Positions 45,655 to 56,005 of a DNA stretch of 64,000 nucleotides are shown here, in pieces. The translations under genes were made by a program, and so were the position numbers. Position 1 is the stretch's first letter. Every line of letters starts with the position of its first letter. The notes below the pieces were generated by a model, which was not told where the DNA came from, did not search any database, and saw only the letters and a program-made list of their open reading frames with translations. The DNA comes from Dictyobacter kobayashii (lineage in GTDB: Bacteria; Chloroflexota; Ktedonobacteria; Ktedonobacterales; Ktedonobacteraceae): the NCBI RefSeq assembly GCF_003967555.1, contig NZ_BIFS01000001.1, forward strand, positions 5,704,001 to 5,768,000. Direction: 5' to 3'.

Positions 45655-47888
45655 ATGGTTCAAGAATATATCGAGATTCGTGGTGCCCGCGAGAACAACC
45701 TCAAGAATGTCTCGCTGAGGTTGCCCAAGCGCAAAATCACCATTTTTACCGGCGTATCTGGTTCGGGGAAGTCCTCAATTGTGTTTGATACCATTGCGAA
45801 CGAAGCACAACGCTTGTTGTTCGAGAATTTTAGTATGTTCATTCGCAACTTCCTGCCACGCTATCCTCAATCAGACGCCGACGCGATTGAGAACCTGAGC
45901 ATGGCGGTGCTTGTGGACCAGAAACGCCTGGGTGGTGGGTCGCAGTCGACGGTGGGCACCGTCACCGATATCGCCCCTGTCCTGCGCCTGCTCTTTTCCC
46001 GGCTGGGGAAACCGTACGTGGGCTATGCAAATGCGTTTTCCTTCAATGATCCCCAGGGCATGTGCCTGGAGTGTAATGGGCTTGGCCGCAAGATTGGCGT
46101 GGACCTTGAGGTGCTCCTCGACACAACGAAGTCTTTGAATGAGGGAGCTGTGATCGCCCCGGCATGGCTGGCTGGGAGCGCGATCTCTATATGCGTTCCG
46201 GCTTATTTGATAATGACAAGAAACTGGCCGCGTACACGCCAGAGGAATGGGAGCTGCTGCTCAATAGCGAGGCGCGCAAATACCAACGCGATATCGGCAG
46301 TCCGGGAAATGTGTACGAGGGCCTGGTTGCCAAATTTAACCGGAAGTTTATCAACCGGGATATCCAAACGCTGTCGGAGCGCACGCGGCAAAAGGTCGAG
46401 CCCTTTTTGAAGCTCGGTCCCTGTCCGCTTTGCAAAGGGGCCCGGCTCAACCAGGCGGCGCTGGCCTGCAAGATCAATGGATTCAACATTGCTGACCTTG
46501 CAGCGATGGAGGTCGATGAGCTGTTAGAGGTCGTCAAGGGGATCACAGACCCGGCGGCGGCACCAATCGTTCGCACGTTGAGCGAACGGCTGCAACACCT
46601 GGTGGATATCGGTCTGGAGTATCTGAGTCTGGATCGTGCCACCGACACGCTGTCCGGGGGTGAGTCACAGCGTGTGAAGATGGTCAAGCACCTCAACGGG
46701 AGCCTTGTGGATGTGATGTATATCTTCGACGAACCGAGTATCGGATTACACCCGCGCGATGTCCACCGCTTAAACGAGCTGCTCGAAAAATTGCGTGATA
46801 AAGGCAATACGGTGATTGTGGTGGAGCATGATCCCGATGTCATAAAAGTCGCGGACTACGTGGTGGATATGGGGCCGTATGCAGGGAGTGAAGGCGGCCG
46901 GGTCGTGTACGAGGGAAGCTTTGCCGGCTTGCTCAACGCTGACACCCTCACCGGCACCCATTTGCAGTCTACCAGGCCACTTAAGGATGAATTTCGGCAG
47001 GCGAGGGGTAGCTTACCGATTGTGCATGCGACGGTCAATAACCTGAAGGATGTCAGCGTGAATATTCCCGCCGGTGTCTTGACGGTAATCACGGGTGTGG
47101 CTGGCTCGGGCAAGAGCTCGTTGATCAATGAGGCTTTCCTGCGCCAGCACCAGGGCGCGGTGGTGATTGACCAGTCAGCTATGAGTACGTCTAGCCGTTC
47201 CAATCCCGCCACCTATACCGGCATCATGGATGACGTACGGAAAGCTTTTGCGGCGGTGAACCACGTCGATGCCGGTCTGTTTAGCTTTAACTCAAAGGGG
47301 GCCTGCTCCAACTGTCAGGGTCTGGGCGTGACCTACACTGACCTGGGCTTCCTTGAGGGCGTCAAGCTTCCTTGTGAAGTGTGTGGCGGCAAGCGCTTTA
47401 AGGAGGAGGTGCTGGCCTATAGCTTCAACGGCAAATCAATTGCCGAGGTCCTGAGTATGACCATCCACCAGGCACTCGCGTTTTTTACGCTCAAAGAAGT
47501 GCGGCCAAAGCTCCAGGCGCTGAGCGATGTGGGCCTGGATTACCTGACGCTGGGCCAGCCCTTGAGCACACTCTCTGGCGGCGAATGCCAGCGCATGAAG
47601 TTAGCCAGCGAACTCCACAAGCGGGGCAGTATCTATGTCATGGATGAGCCAACGACGGGCCTGCACCTGTCGGATATTGGTCGCTTGCTCACCATCATGA
47701 ACCGGCTGGTCGATGGTGGGAACACAGTAATTGTGATTGAGCACCATCTCGACGTGATTCGCAATGCAGACTGGATCATTGATATGGGGCCAGAAGGCGG
47801 CAATAAGGGCGGCATGGTCATCTTCGAAGGGACACCACGAGAACTCCTCGGCGCCAGGCATTCGCTGACGAGCCAGTATTTGCGCTAG
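45655..47888 (+). CDS. UvrA-like excinuclease ATPase, short form (frameshifted)
   Basis: Restored length 744 residues, shorter than canonical UvrA (about 940). First half: Walker A GVSGSGKSS (about 33-41), zinc-type CLECNGLG and CPLCKGARL, signature LSGGESQRV, Walker B FDEPSIGLHPRD. Second half: GVAGSGKSS, CSNCQGLG and CEVCGGKRF, LSGGECQRMKL, MDEPTTGLHLSD. The length and domain order fit UvrA2/DrrC-type proteins linked to drug resistance or damage tolerance; the UvrB-binding insertion seems missing. The frame breaks at CCCC 46157-46160; one C restores IAPGMAGWERDLYM. GGAGGG lies 13 bases before ATG 45655, a rather long spacing. Confidence 0.88.
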
Positions 47889-47939
47889 ATGCTGGTCTCT
47901 GACACCTTTCCTTCACGCGGTGTCCAAACAACAATAAGG

Positions 47940-48953
47940 TTAAGACAGCTTGCGAGGGACGCGCGGCCTGGTGCTTCGGGGTCGCCGTTCCCTCTCCTCG
48001 CGCGCTATCTGCTCCTTGATACGCTTGCATGGATGGTCGGTGAGGGCATACATAGAAGGATGATATGTTGCCATGAGCCAGGCATCCTTTTTCTCTTCCT
48101 CGGATGTATGGGGAGCCGTAATCTGCTCGTAGAGTGCCTGTCTCAACTGCTCAATATGCGCCTGCTGCTCAGCCGTCAGGTCCTCTAAGGGCTGTTCGGA
48201 TAGTTGGCCGCTGGCATCTCCCAGCGTATAGCACTGCCACTCTGGATGCCAGTGTAGAGCAAAGCGTTGCACCTGACCCGGCAGGACCAGCAGGCCGCTG
48301 ATATCCTGCACTTCCCCTGGATAGAGGCTGCCTGGCAGATCATGGTTGCCACTCTCAACGGCATAGATACTAAAATGCTGGCATTCGCGCTCGGTCAGCC
48401 AGGCAGTGATAATCTCGCGCTCACGCGTTGTTGGTTGTCCGGGCTCGCGCACCTTTAGCGCCAGCGGCGGCTGTACACCCACCTCTGGATCTGCCCGCAT
48501 CTGCTCCTGGAGACGTCCGATCCACTGCCAGACTTCATCTCCATCCTGCTGCCGTGTTGCCGGATAGCCCGGTGCATCTGGCTTCTCAGTAGAATAGAAA
48601 TAATAGCCCTGCTCAGCAGACCAATTGAGCGAGATATGTAGGGCCTCTTCAGGTGTCACCAGGATACCAGAAGAGTATTTAACCTCATCCAGATAGATTC
48701 CAGGCAGGCTACTGTTTGCTGTGGTGACATCGATCAGCTTATAACGCGTGATGCCATACCGGAACAGTACATATTGGATTATCGCCTGGGCGCGGCCCCG
48801 TTGCTCATGGGGAGTACCCTGGCTGCGCAGGTATTCATCGTCCAGGAAGGAATCGACCATGCACCAATTGATGTATGGCTCATCACTATAATAGTATGGT
48901 TCATGGAGGGGATAGCAGGACAGCACCACGCGCAGCGCTTTGTAGGCTGCCAT
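47940..48953 (-). CDS. Hypothetical protein with an internal duplication
   Basis: 337 residues, soluble, ending in an Arg-rich tail (RERRPRSTRPRVPRKLS). Two stretches of about 75 residues align: LPGIYLDEVKYSSGILVTPEEALHISLNW... (from about 83) and LPGSLYPGEVQDISGLLVLPGQVQRFALHW... (from about 206), each followed by an aromatic strand and a Gln/Glu-rich helix with a W/IxRLQEQM or IEQLRQALY pattern (quoted in pieces). I do not recognise the family. No clear ribosome site precedes ATG 48953. It converges with the UvrA-like gene. Confidence 0.65.
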   Translation of the reverse strand: MAAYKALRVVLSCYPLHEPYYYSDEPYINWCMVDSFLDDEYLRSQGTPHEQRGRAQAIIQYVLFRYGITRYKLIDVTTANSSLPGIYLDEVKYSSGILVTPEEALHISLNWSAEQGYYFYSTEKPDAPGYPATRQQDGDEVWQWIGRLQEQMRADPEVGVQPPLALKVREPGQPTTREREIITAWLTERECQHFSIYAVESGNHDLPGSLYPGEVQDISGLLVLPGQVQRFALHWHPEWQCYTLGDASGQLSEQPLEDLTAEQQAHIEQLRQALYEQITAPHTSEEEKKDAWLMATYHPSMYALTDHPCKRIKEQIAREERERRPRSTRPRVPRKLS

Positions 48954-49241
48954 TACGCGTATTTATTGCTCGCCTTTTTGAGGGATTGTAACAGAAAGCG
49001 GCGTTAAATGGAATATATGTTATAAGATGGATAAATGTTTAGTTGGTTCTGTGCTGTCCAGGTGATATGATAGGGTTGTTTGATACTCAGGCTGCTGTTT
49101 TTCTGTGAGGCAAGAGTATAATGGCTGTTGGTTTTTCCTGTGTTAGAAATCGCAGTGGAGCAAGAGGGTATTGCTTGAGCCATTGGTAAAATATTTTATT
49201 TATGCAGGATCATATATATAATGTGAGAAAGGAATTATAGT

Positions 49242-50006
49242 ATGCGTATTCATTTTCTGCGCCATGCAACATTGCTGCTGACCCTGAATGGGAAACATAT
49301 TCTAGTTGATCCCATGCTGAGCAAAGCCGGAGCCATGGACCCTGTGCCCAATGCGGCGAGTCAGCAGCGTATCCCCATGGTTGAGCTACCCCTCTCCGAG
49401 AGTGAGTTGCACGAGTTGATCGGACAAGTGGATGGGGTGCTGGTGACGCATACGCACCGTGACCACTGGGACGCCCGGGCGATCGAGCTACTGCCGAAAA
49501 CATTGCCCATCCTCTGCCAGCCCGAGGACGAGGCTGTCATGAAGCAGGCGGGCTTCACTGAAGTGCTGCCGATTGTCCAACGGCGTGAATGGAATGGGCT
49601 ACACATTGCTCGCACTGCTGGCCAGCATGGAACGGGTGAGCTTGGCAAAAAGATGGGTCCCGTCTCCGGTTTCGTTGTGCAAGCAGAGGGAGAGCCGAGC
49701 GTGTATATTGCGGGCGACACCATCTGGTACGATGGCGTGCAGCAGGCGCTCCAGACCTTCTCGCCTGAGGTGGTGATCGTCAATGCCGGGGCCGCCACCT
49801 ATCTGGTCGGCGATCCAATCACAATGGATGCTGATGATGTATGCGCAGTCGCGCGCGAGCTACCTGCCGCTCAAGTAGTTGCCGTTCATATGGAGGTCGT
49901 CAATCATTGTGTGTTGACGCGCCCCCTGTTACGCGAGCGACTGGAAAGCGAAGGCCTGCTCTCCCGCGTGCTCATTCCATCTGATGGGGATGTACTGACC
50001 TTCTAG
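49242..50006 (+). CDS. MBL-fold metallo-hydrolase, UlaG-like
   Basis: 254 residues. MRIHFLRHATLLLTLNGKHILVDPML is the UlaG/YtnP-like start; the metal motif VLVTHTHRDHWD (about 67-78) is the canonical HxHxDH, with GDTIWYDGV and VVAVHMEVVNHC supplying further ligands. The fold suggests hydrolysis of a small lactone or phosphodiester, but substrate is unknown. AAAGGA lies 9 bases upstream of ATG 49242. Confidence 0.9.
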   Translation: MRIHFLRHATLLLTLNGKHILVDPMLSKAGAMDPVPNAASQQRIPMVELPLSESELHELIGQVDGVLVTHTHRDHWDARAIELLPKTLPILCQPEDEAVMKQAGFTEVLPIVQRREWNGLHIARTAGQHGTGELGKKMGPVSGFVVQAEGEPSVYIAGDTIWYDGVQQALQTFSPEVVIVNAGAATYLVGDPITMDADDVCAVARELPAAQVVAVHMEVVNHCVLTRPLLRERLESEGLLSRVLIPSDGDVLTF

Positions 50007-50153
50007 CGAGACCGCGCCTGTTTATGCATCTCCTCGCTGTCATTTTTTTCTGTTATGGTTCTATTTTAAAAGTAGCAGGCTTTTTTCATCCACAGACACA
50101 TTTCTGAGGTCCAGATGATGCGAGCCGAAGAGAGTCGGCATGCAGGAGGAGAT

Positions 50154-50417
50154 ATGAAAATGCTTGAAGAGTTGAAGACAGCGATCCAGAAGAATTTGCA
50201 TCATTTAGAAGAAGTTGAGCAGAATCCCTGGCTGCAATTAGCCATGAGAGAAAAATACATGTTGACGGAAAAAGACATCGGGCGCTTGTGCTATGAAGCA
50301 GAGGAGACGCTGAGCGTTGCTGATCTCGAACAACTCAAAGGAGCACTTGCTATGGATGAACGCCGTTGGCGCTTCTACAAAGCGAAATTCCTTTACGCTC
50401 CTCCAGAGAAAGACTAG
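50154..50417 (+). CDS. Small helical hypothetical protein
   Basis: 87 residues from ATG 50154, which has GGAGG just upstream; the longer frame from 50115 lacks a site. Entirely helical in appearance: MLEELKTAIQKNLHHLEEVEQNP, then LTEKDIGRLCYEAEETLSVADLEQLKGAL (quoted in part) and a basic RRWRFYKAKF end. No family recognised. It follows the MBL gene by about 150 bases and could share its transcript. Confidence 0.6.
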   Translation: MKMLEELKTAIQKNLHHLEEVEQNPWLQLAMREKYMLTEKDIGRLCYEAEETLSVADLEQLKGALAMDERRWRFYKAKFLYAPPEKD

Positions 50418-50914
50418 GGGAAATCTTGAGCCATAAATGAAAAGTATTGAGCCTTACGCCCTTTTCATTTATGAACAAATCAATGTACCGAAAGCAGTAA
50501 TAACAGTGTTATGCATTGAATTAAATGTTCGCATAGCGCTGTTATTGTTGATTTTTCGTGCAGTAACGGCTGAAGCGGGGACAAGCCCCGCACGTACAGA
50601 TCGTTATTATTGTTGCTTTCATGGCAATGAAGCCTTCAGAACCTCTGTGATCATTCTTTCGGATTGCAACATGCCTCATCCTCCATCATGACGACCCGGT
50701 CCCCGCAACACGTAACGTTTCCCGTCATGGTGATCCGGTTCCCACAACACGTAACGTTTTCCATCACGACGACCCGGCCTCCGCTGTGGAGGCCGGGTCG
50801 TCGTGATGGAAGATGGGGCTTTGTAGTGTGATAGGTTGATTGTAATGGGTTGTGCGCTTAGAATGGGGATATACAAGTATCTTAATGATTTATGTTGGGA
50901 AGGAGCCTTTTAGG
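50418..50914. repeat. Repeat region with ACGTAC repeat and a perfect 23-bp palindrome
   Basis: A single GC-hairpin copy (GCGGGGACAAGCCCCGCACGTAC, about 50576-50598) with flanking GTTATTATTGTTG. Then three imperfect tandem repeats of GACGACCCGGTYCCCRCAACACGTAACG (from about 50690), the last ending in a palindrome with exact 23-bp arms (50760-50782, 50788-50810). No gene. Confidence 0.75.
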
Positions 50915-51622
50915 ATGATTATCAGGCATGATCGTTTGGATCGGGAGAGTCTGGTTGATGTAGGGCAGTGGCCGGGTATTACCAGTTTCTTTCGTGGCCA
51001 TGGGGTGGCCTCTCTGATTGCTCCCAGGTGGCTGCTGACGGCGGCCCATGTGGCTAATATTATTCCGACGGACCGGGCTTTGAGCGTGGAGTTGGGCGGG
51101 AAGCGTTATCCGTTGGGCCGGGTCATTGTACATCCCGATTTTCGTCGTGAATGGGTTGCGGAGACTGAGACGGCGGCGGATGCGGTTGACCTGGCGCTGG
51201 TGGAATTGGCGACGCCGGTTGAGGATATCGAGCCATTCCAGCTTTATGGACGCACCGATGAACTGGGTCAAGAAGTGATCATGCTGGGCTCGGGCGAATC
51301 TGGCAATGGCAAGCGGGGGGCGCTGGGCTCGGATCGCCATTTGCGCCGAGTGACCAATCAGGTGGATGTTGTGGACGATTACTGGTTGAAGTTGGGTTTT
51401 GAGGCCCCGCCACTTGGGACGACGCTGGAAGGCGTGTGTGGTCGGGGTGATAGTGGTGGCCCGGCCTTTATTCAGCGGGATGGGCAGCTGTACCTGGCCG
51501 GTGTAAGTTCCTGGCAATTTCTGGGTGGCCGTCAGCTTGGCACCTATGGCTGCATCGAACATTATTCCCGTGTCTCGCTCTTCCTGGACTGGATACACAC
51601 TATGCGTATATCAATCGATTAA
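50915..51622 (+). CDS. Trypsin-like serine protease
   Basis: 235 residues from ATG 50915 (AAGGAG 10 bases upstream). The S1 triad is visible: His in WLLTAAHVAN (about 42-44), Asp in DAVDLALVEL (about 92) and Ser in GRGDSGGPAF (about 187-192), plus GVSSW after the Ser. No signal peptide is seen from this start; the longer frame adds a hydrophobic piece of uncertain merit. It may be cytoplasmic or exported by another route. Confidence 0.92.
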   Translation: MIIRHDRLDRESLVDVGQWPGITSFFRGHGVASLIAPRWLLTAAHVANIIPTDRALSVELGGKRYPLGRVIVHPDFRREWVAETETAADAVDLALVELATPVEDIEPFQLYGRTDELGQEVIMLGSGESGNGKRGALGSDRHLRRVTNQVDVVDDYWLKLGFEAPPLGTTLEGVCGRGDSGGPAFIQRDGQLYLAGVSSWQFLGGRQLGTYGCIEHYSRVSLFLDWIHTMRISID

Positions 51623-51861
51623 ACAGTGCCCAGAGCAGAAAGCGCATATCATTCTGCTCTGGAATTCTGAACAAATGAGTACAGAGACGATACTCAATAT
51701 GATTGAACCACTTGTCGTTGGGTGAGAGAGAGAAGGGCATGCATTATGTGTGAAATGCGTATAGACAATGTGAAGCGATAGTTAATTATAGCGCGTACTA
51801 ATAGATGGGTATAGTATGTATATTGTAAAAATAATGGTTTATATGGCATGGAGGTCACGCA

Positions 51862-52818
51862 ATGACTTATTTTTGGGAAACGATAAAGCAGCTTCCTAAG
51901 CCTGTGCGGACAGTTATTACTATTGGCTATCTCTGTATCTTCCTGTTTTTTATTATGGACTTTTTCAATATCCCTCTCAAGTTACCTGATTATGCAGTTG
52001 AGGCAATTAGTGTTGTGGGTCTTTGTGTACTTGGTTTTGTCTTGTTGTATGGTGGTTTCGCTGAATTGCGGTTGGCCCGCAAGGAGGGGCGCAAACCGGT
52101 ATTTTATAAGTACATGGCCCTCTATGGGGGGATCGCATTTATCGTTGCGGCTGTTTTGCTGCTGTACAGTACAATTTATCCACAGGCAATTTCGGATACT
52201 GTTGGTCTTATCGTGATATGTATCTGTCTCGCTATTATTGTTATCAGTATCGCACCGGCCATCTATCATGATATCCAGATTACGAACAGGGCCGGCAAAG
52301 ATGCGGCTGAAACAATGAAGCGGGAGCAGGAGCAGAAAAAAGCGGAGCAGGAACGTTTGCTGGCTGAAGGGAAGCCCCTTCCGCAACCAGAGAAGAGTAC
52401 GCCACGCAACTGGTTGCAGGTCGCCCTGGCCTCAATGGCTCTACTATTGTTCCTGGGGGGCATGATTATTATGATTGTGAATACCTTTACGAAATCTATG
52501 CCCTATGACGTTTTCGCGATCGATTTTAGCTGTTCCTGGCTATGCTGGAGCCTGTCGGCTATTATGATGAGCCAGGATAAAGCGCGCCTCGAACAGCGGT
52601 CCTGGCACTGGCCTCAGCATATATCGGTGGTTTATACCATAGCGGGTGTGTTCTTTGTCGCCTGTTATATCACCCACTATCTGCTTGTCACCCAACAAAT
52701 CTTGTCCAAAGGGACGGCGGATATGTTCAATATCGTGCCACTTATCGTCCTTATCGCCGTCGTCATATGTAGTGGCATAATAACGAACCGGCGCGAAAAA
52801 GCGCAAGCAGCCAATTAG
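51862..52818 (+). CDS. Polytopic membrane protein of unknown function
   Basis: 318 residues, about seven membrane segments. A cytoplasmic stretch (about 145-185) is rich in charged residues (MKREQEQKKAEQERLLAEGK) and probably forms a coiled coil. No family recognised. GGAGG lies 8 bases upstream of ATG 51862. It is preceded by a 240-base spacer with nothing recognised and followed directly by tandem repeats. Confidence 0.75.
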   Translation: MTYFWETIKQLPKPVRTVITIGYLCIFLFFIMDFFNIPLKLPDYAVEAISVVGLCVLGFVLLYGGFAELRLARKEGRKPVFYKYMALYGGIAFIVAAVLLLYSTIYPQAISDTVGLIVICICLAIIVISIAPAIYHDIQITNRAGKDAAETMKREQEQKKAEQERLLAEGKPLPQPEKSTPRNWLQVALASMALLLFLGGMIIMIVNTFTKSMPYDVFAIDFSCSWLCWSLSAIMMSQDKARLEQRSWHWPQHISVVYTIAGVFFVACYITHYLLVTQQILSKGTADMFNIVPLIVLIAVVICSGIITNRREKAQAAN

Positions 52819-52836
52819 GATCGCTTTTATTAATTT

Positions 52837-53012
52837 TTCGGGTGGGGAGGTTAAAAGTGGGGGCAAGCCCCGCACGTACAGCGTGTCTTCATTTTTGATT
52901 TTTCGGGTGGGGAGGTTAAAAGTGGGGGCAAGCCCCGCACGTACAGCGTGTCTTCATTTTTGATTTTTCGGGTGGGGAGGTTAAAAGCGGGGACAAGCCC
53001 CGCACGTACATT
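52837..53012. repeat. Three tandem 68-bp GC-hairpin repeats
   Basis: Units start at 52837, 52905 and 52973, each TTCGGGTGGGGAGGTTAAAA followed by a G-rich hairpin core and CCCCGCACGTAC. The first two units are identical over nearly their full length, including the AGCGTGTCTTCATTTTTGAT linker, so duplication is recent. This matches the 66-68-bp periodicity in the 6-7 kb array. Confidence 0.9.
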
Positions 53013-53169
53013 TAGAGGCTGTTGCTGGGAGTTTGAACGGCAAGAATCGGATATTTGTTCAGCTCGTGGTGCGTTATGCTTGCTGTGTTGAGAAACGACG
53101 CGTCTGCCTTGATGAATTTGGAGATAAGTAGGCGTGGTCGTGAATGAGTTGCATGAATGGAGCAGGCTG

Positions 53170-53823
53170 ATGCATAAAGTGATTGAACCACGTATCCTTT
53201 ACTTTGGGACTCCGGTGGTGTTGATAAGTACGTGCAATGAAGATGGCTCGCATAATCTGGCCCCGATGTCTTCAGCCTGGTGGCTGAACCAGTCGTGTAT
53301 GCTGGGTATGAGTGGCAAGTCAAAGACGGTTGAGAATCTGTTGCGGGAGCGCCAGGGGGTACTCAATCTGCCCTCCGCGGACATGGTGGCCGCTGTTGAT
53401 CGGCTGGCGCTGACCACGGGTCGCGATCCAGTGCCAGAGAGCAAGCAGCGTATCGGTTATCGTTATGAGGCAGATAAATTTGGGGTGGCTGGACTCACGC
53501 CGCTGGCCGCCGAGCTGGTCAATGCTCCGCTGGTGGCCGAGTGTCCGTTGCAGTTGGAGGCGCGGGTCGAACAGGTACATGGCTTTGATGAGCAAAATGG
53601 CAGCATCAAAGCCATTGAGATGCGTATCGTGCGCGTACATATCGATGAGCGGCTACTTGTGCCCGGCACCGCTAACTACATCGATCCAGAGAAATGGAAT
53701 CCCCTGATCATGAATTTCTGTGACTTCTTTGGCCTCAGCGGCAAGCTCCAGCCTTCCAGACTGGAGCCTGCCTTCTATGGTGTCAGTGCGGCGCTTGAGG
53801 CCGCGAGCGTCTTGAAAATTTAG
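53170..53823 (+). CDS. Flavin reductase-like (FMN-binding split barrel) protein
   Basis: 217 residues from ATG 53170 (GGAG 7 bases upstream); a GTG at 53134 in frame is an alternative. The flavin reductase pattern is clear: YFGTPVVLISTCNEDGSHNLAPMSSAWW (quoted in part), KTVENLLRERQGVLNLPS, and VHIDERLLVPG. FMN is the likely cofactor and the enzyme is probably cytoplasmic. The stop codon overlaps that of the convergent TPR gene by three bases. Confidence 0.88.
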   Translation: MHKVIEPRILYFGTPVVLISTCNEDGSHNLAPMSSAWWLNQSCMLGMSGKSKTVENLLRERQGVLNLPSADMVAAVDRLALTTGRDPVPESKQRIGYRYEADKFGVAGLTPLAAELVNAPLVAECPLQLEARVEQVHGFDEQNGSIKAIEMRIVRVHIDERLLVPGTANYIDPEKWNPLIMNFCDFFGLSGKLQPSRLEPAFYGVSAALEAASVLKI

Positions 53824-56005
53824 TTGGGCTCGGGCGCCTGGCCGCTGGCTAAGACGGCGGCCAGGACAGCGTCGAAGGGGGCTTCCAGCGGCTTGTCGAG
53901 TGTGGGCAGTTCCTGGCCATCGTTGAGCACCAGGGCCCGCAAGGCGTCGAGGAAGTCGGCGATGGGCATGAGCGGCTCGTGTTGTTGCGCAGGTCGATGG
54001 TCATCAATCTATAGCGCAGGGCCAGGTTAGAGAGGCGCTGTCTGCGACCCTCATCGTGGTGGCGCAGGGCGCGCACCGCCTTCTGGGCCATCTGCTCGAC
54101 CAGGAAATCGATCGGCGAGGCCTCCGGGTGGAACCAGATCGGGGTCTGGGCCATCTCGGCGGTCTGGCTGATCACGGATGCATAGGCAGGTGCCACCACG
54201 GCCTCCGCCTCTTCGACGCTGGCACCACGGGTCAGGGCGGCAAAACCACGCACAAGGGTGACGGGTTCAAACGCCTGCTCCGGCATCTCAGGATGCTCTT
54301 TCTTCACCGCCTGAAAATGTTGCTCCAGCTCATCCGCATTCTCATCCATCGAGCGCGCCCACTGCTCGCGCTCGGCTGGCTCGACCTGTTCAGTGAAGCG
54401 CAGGATCAACGCGGTCATGCTGGCATTATGGTTGAGCCATGAATAGAAATTATCCTGTGAGGCCCGGTTTTCCGGCTCAGGCTCAACCACAGGCTGCCCA
54501 GAGATCTCTGCCCGCAAGCAGCGAATGATCCACTGCCAGCGCTCCACGGGTGTCTCTTTTAGTAGCGGCAAGAGCCAGGAAGGCGGGCCACTCTCATTGG
54601 CGGCCAGGGCCGTTTCCACCGCACCATCGGGCAGATTCTTACGCAGGCGTTCCAGGATGCCCAGCGCATCCTGGCGCTCCTCCTGTGAAAGTTTCATCAG
54701 GCGCTCAAGCGCGGCACTCAGGATTAAATAGTCGATGCCGGCGCGCATCTGATTGTGGTTGCCATACCAGCGGCCAATGCGGAAAAGGGTCACGCAGGTA
54801 TCGCTAAAGTGCTGGCGCTCAATATGGGCACGCAGCAGTTCCTCCATCGCCGCCAGCTCCTGGCGATCAATCTCCTCCGCCGTCAGCGCTTCCTGAGCCT
54901 GTTCCGCGCGGGTCGTGGGCTGTAGCGGCTCACGCTCGAAAGCAGCCAGGCGCTGATAGAGATCCTGGGATGTCTGGGGGAGTTGCCCCACGGCTCGGGC
55001 TGCGATCTCCAGCGTCTCATCTGGCAGGATCAGCTGAGCCGCGCGGGCCACCTCGGCCGCATGGAGCGCCGTATCGGCGGCATCGCGATAGCGGCCCAGA
55101 TCCAGGTAGAAACGGGCCGCGCGCGTCAAGAAGTCCAGCGCCTCCTCTTTCTCCTCAGCCGCCGCCGCGATAAAGCGCCCCTCGATCTCAAGCAAACGAG
55201 CCACCAGATAGGTCCCGCCATAGGACTTCAGCAACTGGCGCGCCTCATTCAGTGCTTCCGAGGCCTTGGGATAATTCTTTTTCTCGATATAGACTAGCAC
55301 CAGCCCTAGCGTGGCATCCAGGTAATAGTCACCCTGCTTATTGCTGCCAGCCAGGTTGCGTGCCTCCAGGTAATGCATCTCCGCCTCATCCAATTTGCCG
55401 ATCAAGGCATATTTATCCGCGAAGCCCTCTACCAGGCTGGCGTGGCGTTTCTCGGAGAGCGAGGCTTTGGTCTGGTTGAGCCAGTATTCCGTTTCTTCAA
55501 CGCGGCCCAGAGCCGCCGCGGCCCGGGCCAGGTTGGAGCGAGCACAGGTCGCGCAGGGATGGCGTTGCGGCAGCTGCGCCAGCACATCCTGCGAGTTATC
55601 CACAATCTCCTGATAGTAGCCTGCCGGGTCCATCGCGACATAGCACTCGACGATATCATGATAGGCACAGATGCGCTGCGGCACATCGCGCACTCGTGGA
55701 TCGGTCGCCAGCGACAGCAGGTCCACCGCCTCAGGCAGGGCCCGCTTGACCTGGTTCTGGCTCAACCAGAGTTGCAGGCGCCAGTGGCGCAAGTGCAGCT
55801 CCCATTTCATCTCCTTCGTCTCGCGGGCCGCCTCCAATGCCTGGCTGATCGCCAGCTCGGCCGCGATATAATCATCATGATAATTGCGCCAGAACTCGTA
55901 GTAGCCCTCCAGGATAGCCTGCCAGCGCCCCCCTTTTTTCTCCAGGCGCTTCTCATCCTTCTCCGTCCAGGCCCATATATTGGTAGGATCAGTCTTATTC
56001 AGCAT
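53820..56005 (-). CDS. TPR-like helical-repeat protein, Hsp90-like partner (frameshifted)
   Basis: Restored length 728 residues, almost all helical, with TPR-like phrases such as AAAALGRVEETEYWLNQ, KLDEAEMHYLEARNLAG and RYRDAADTALHAAEVARA. The N-terminus (WTEKDEKRLEKKGGRWQAI) and the C-terminal third are less regular. The frame breaks near 53979-53988; one extra base replaces a garbled tail with EPLMPIADFLDALRAL...APEPN and a stop at 53820. The ATG at 56005 overlaps the 3' end of the Hsp90-like gene by 11 bases, so the two are translationally coupled and the protein may be a co-chaperone or client adaptor. Confidence 0.78.
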
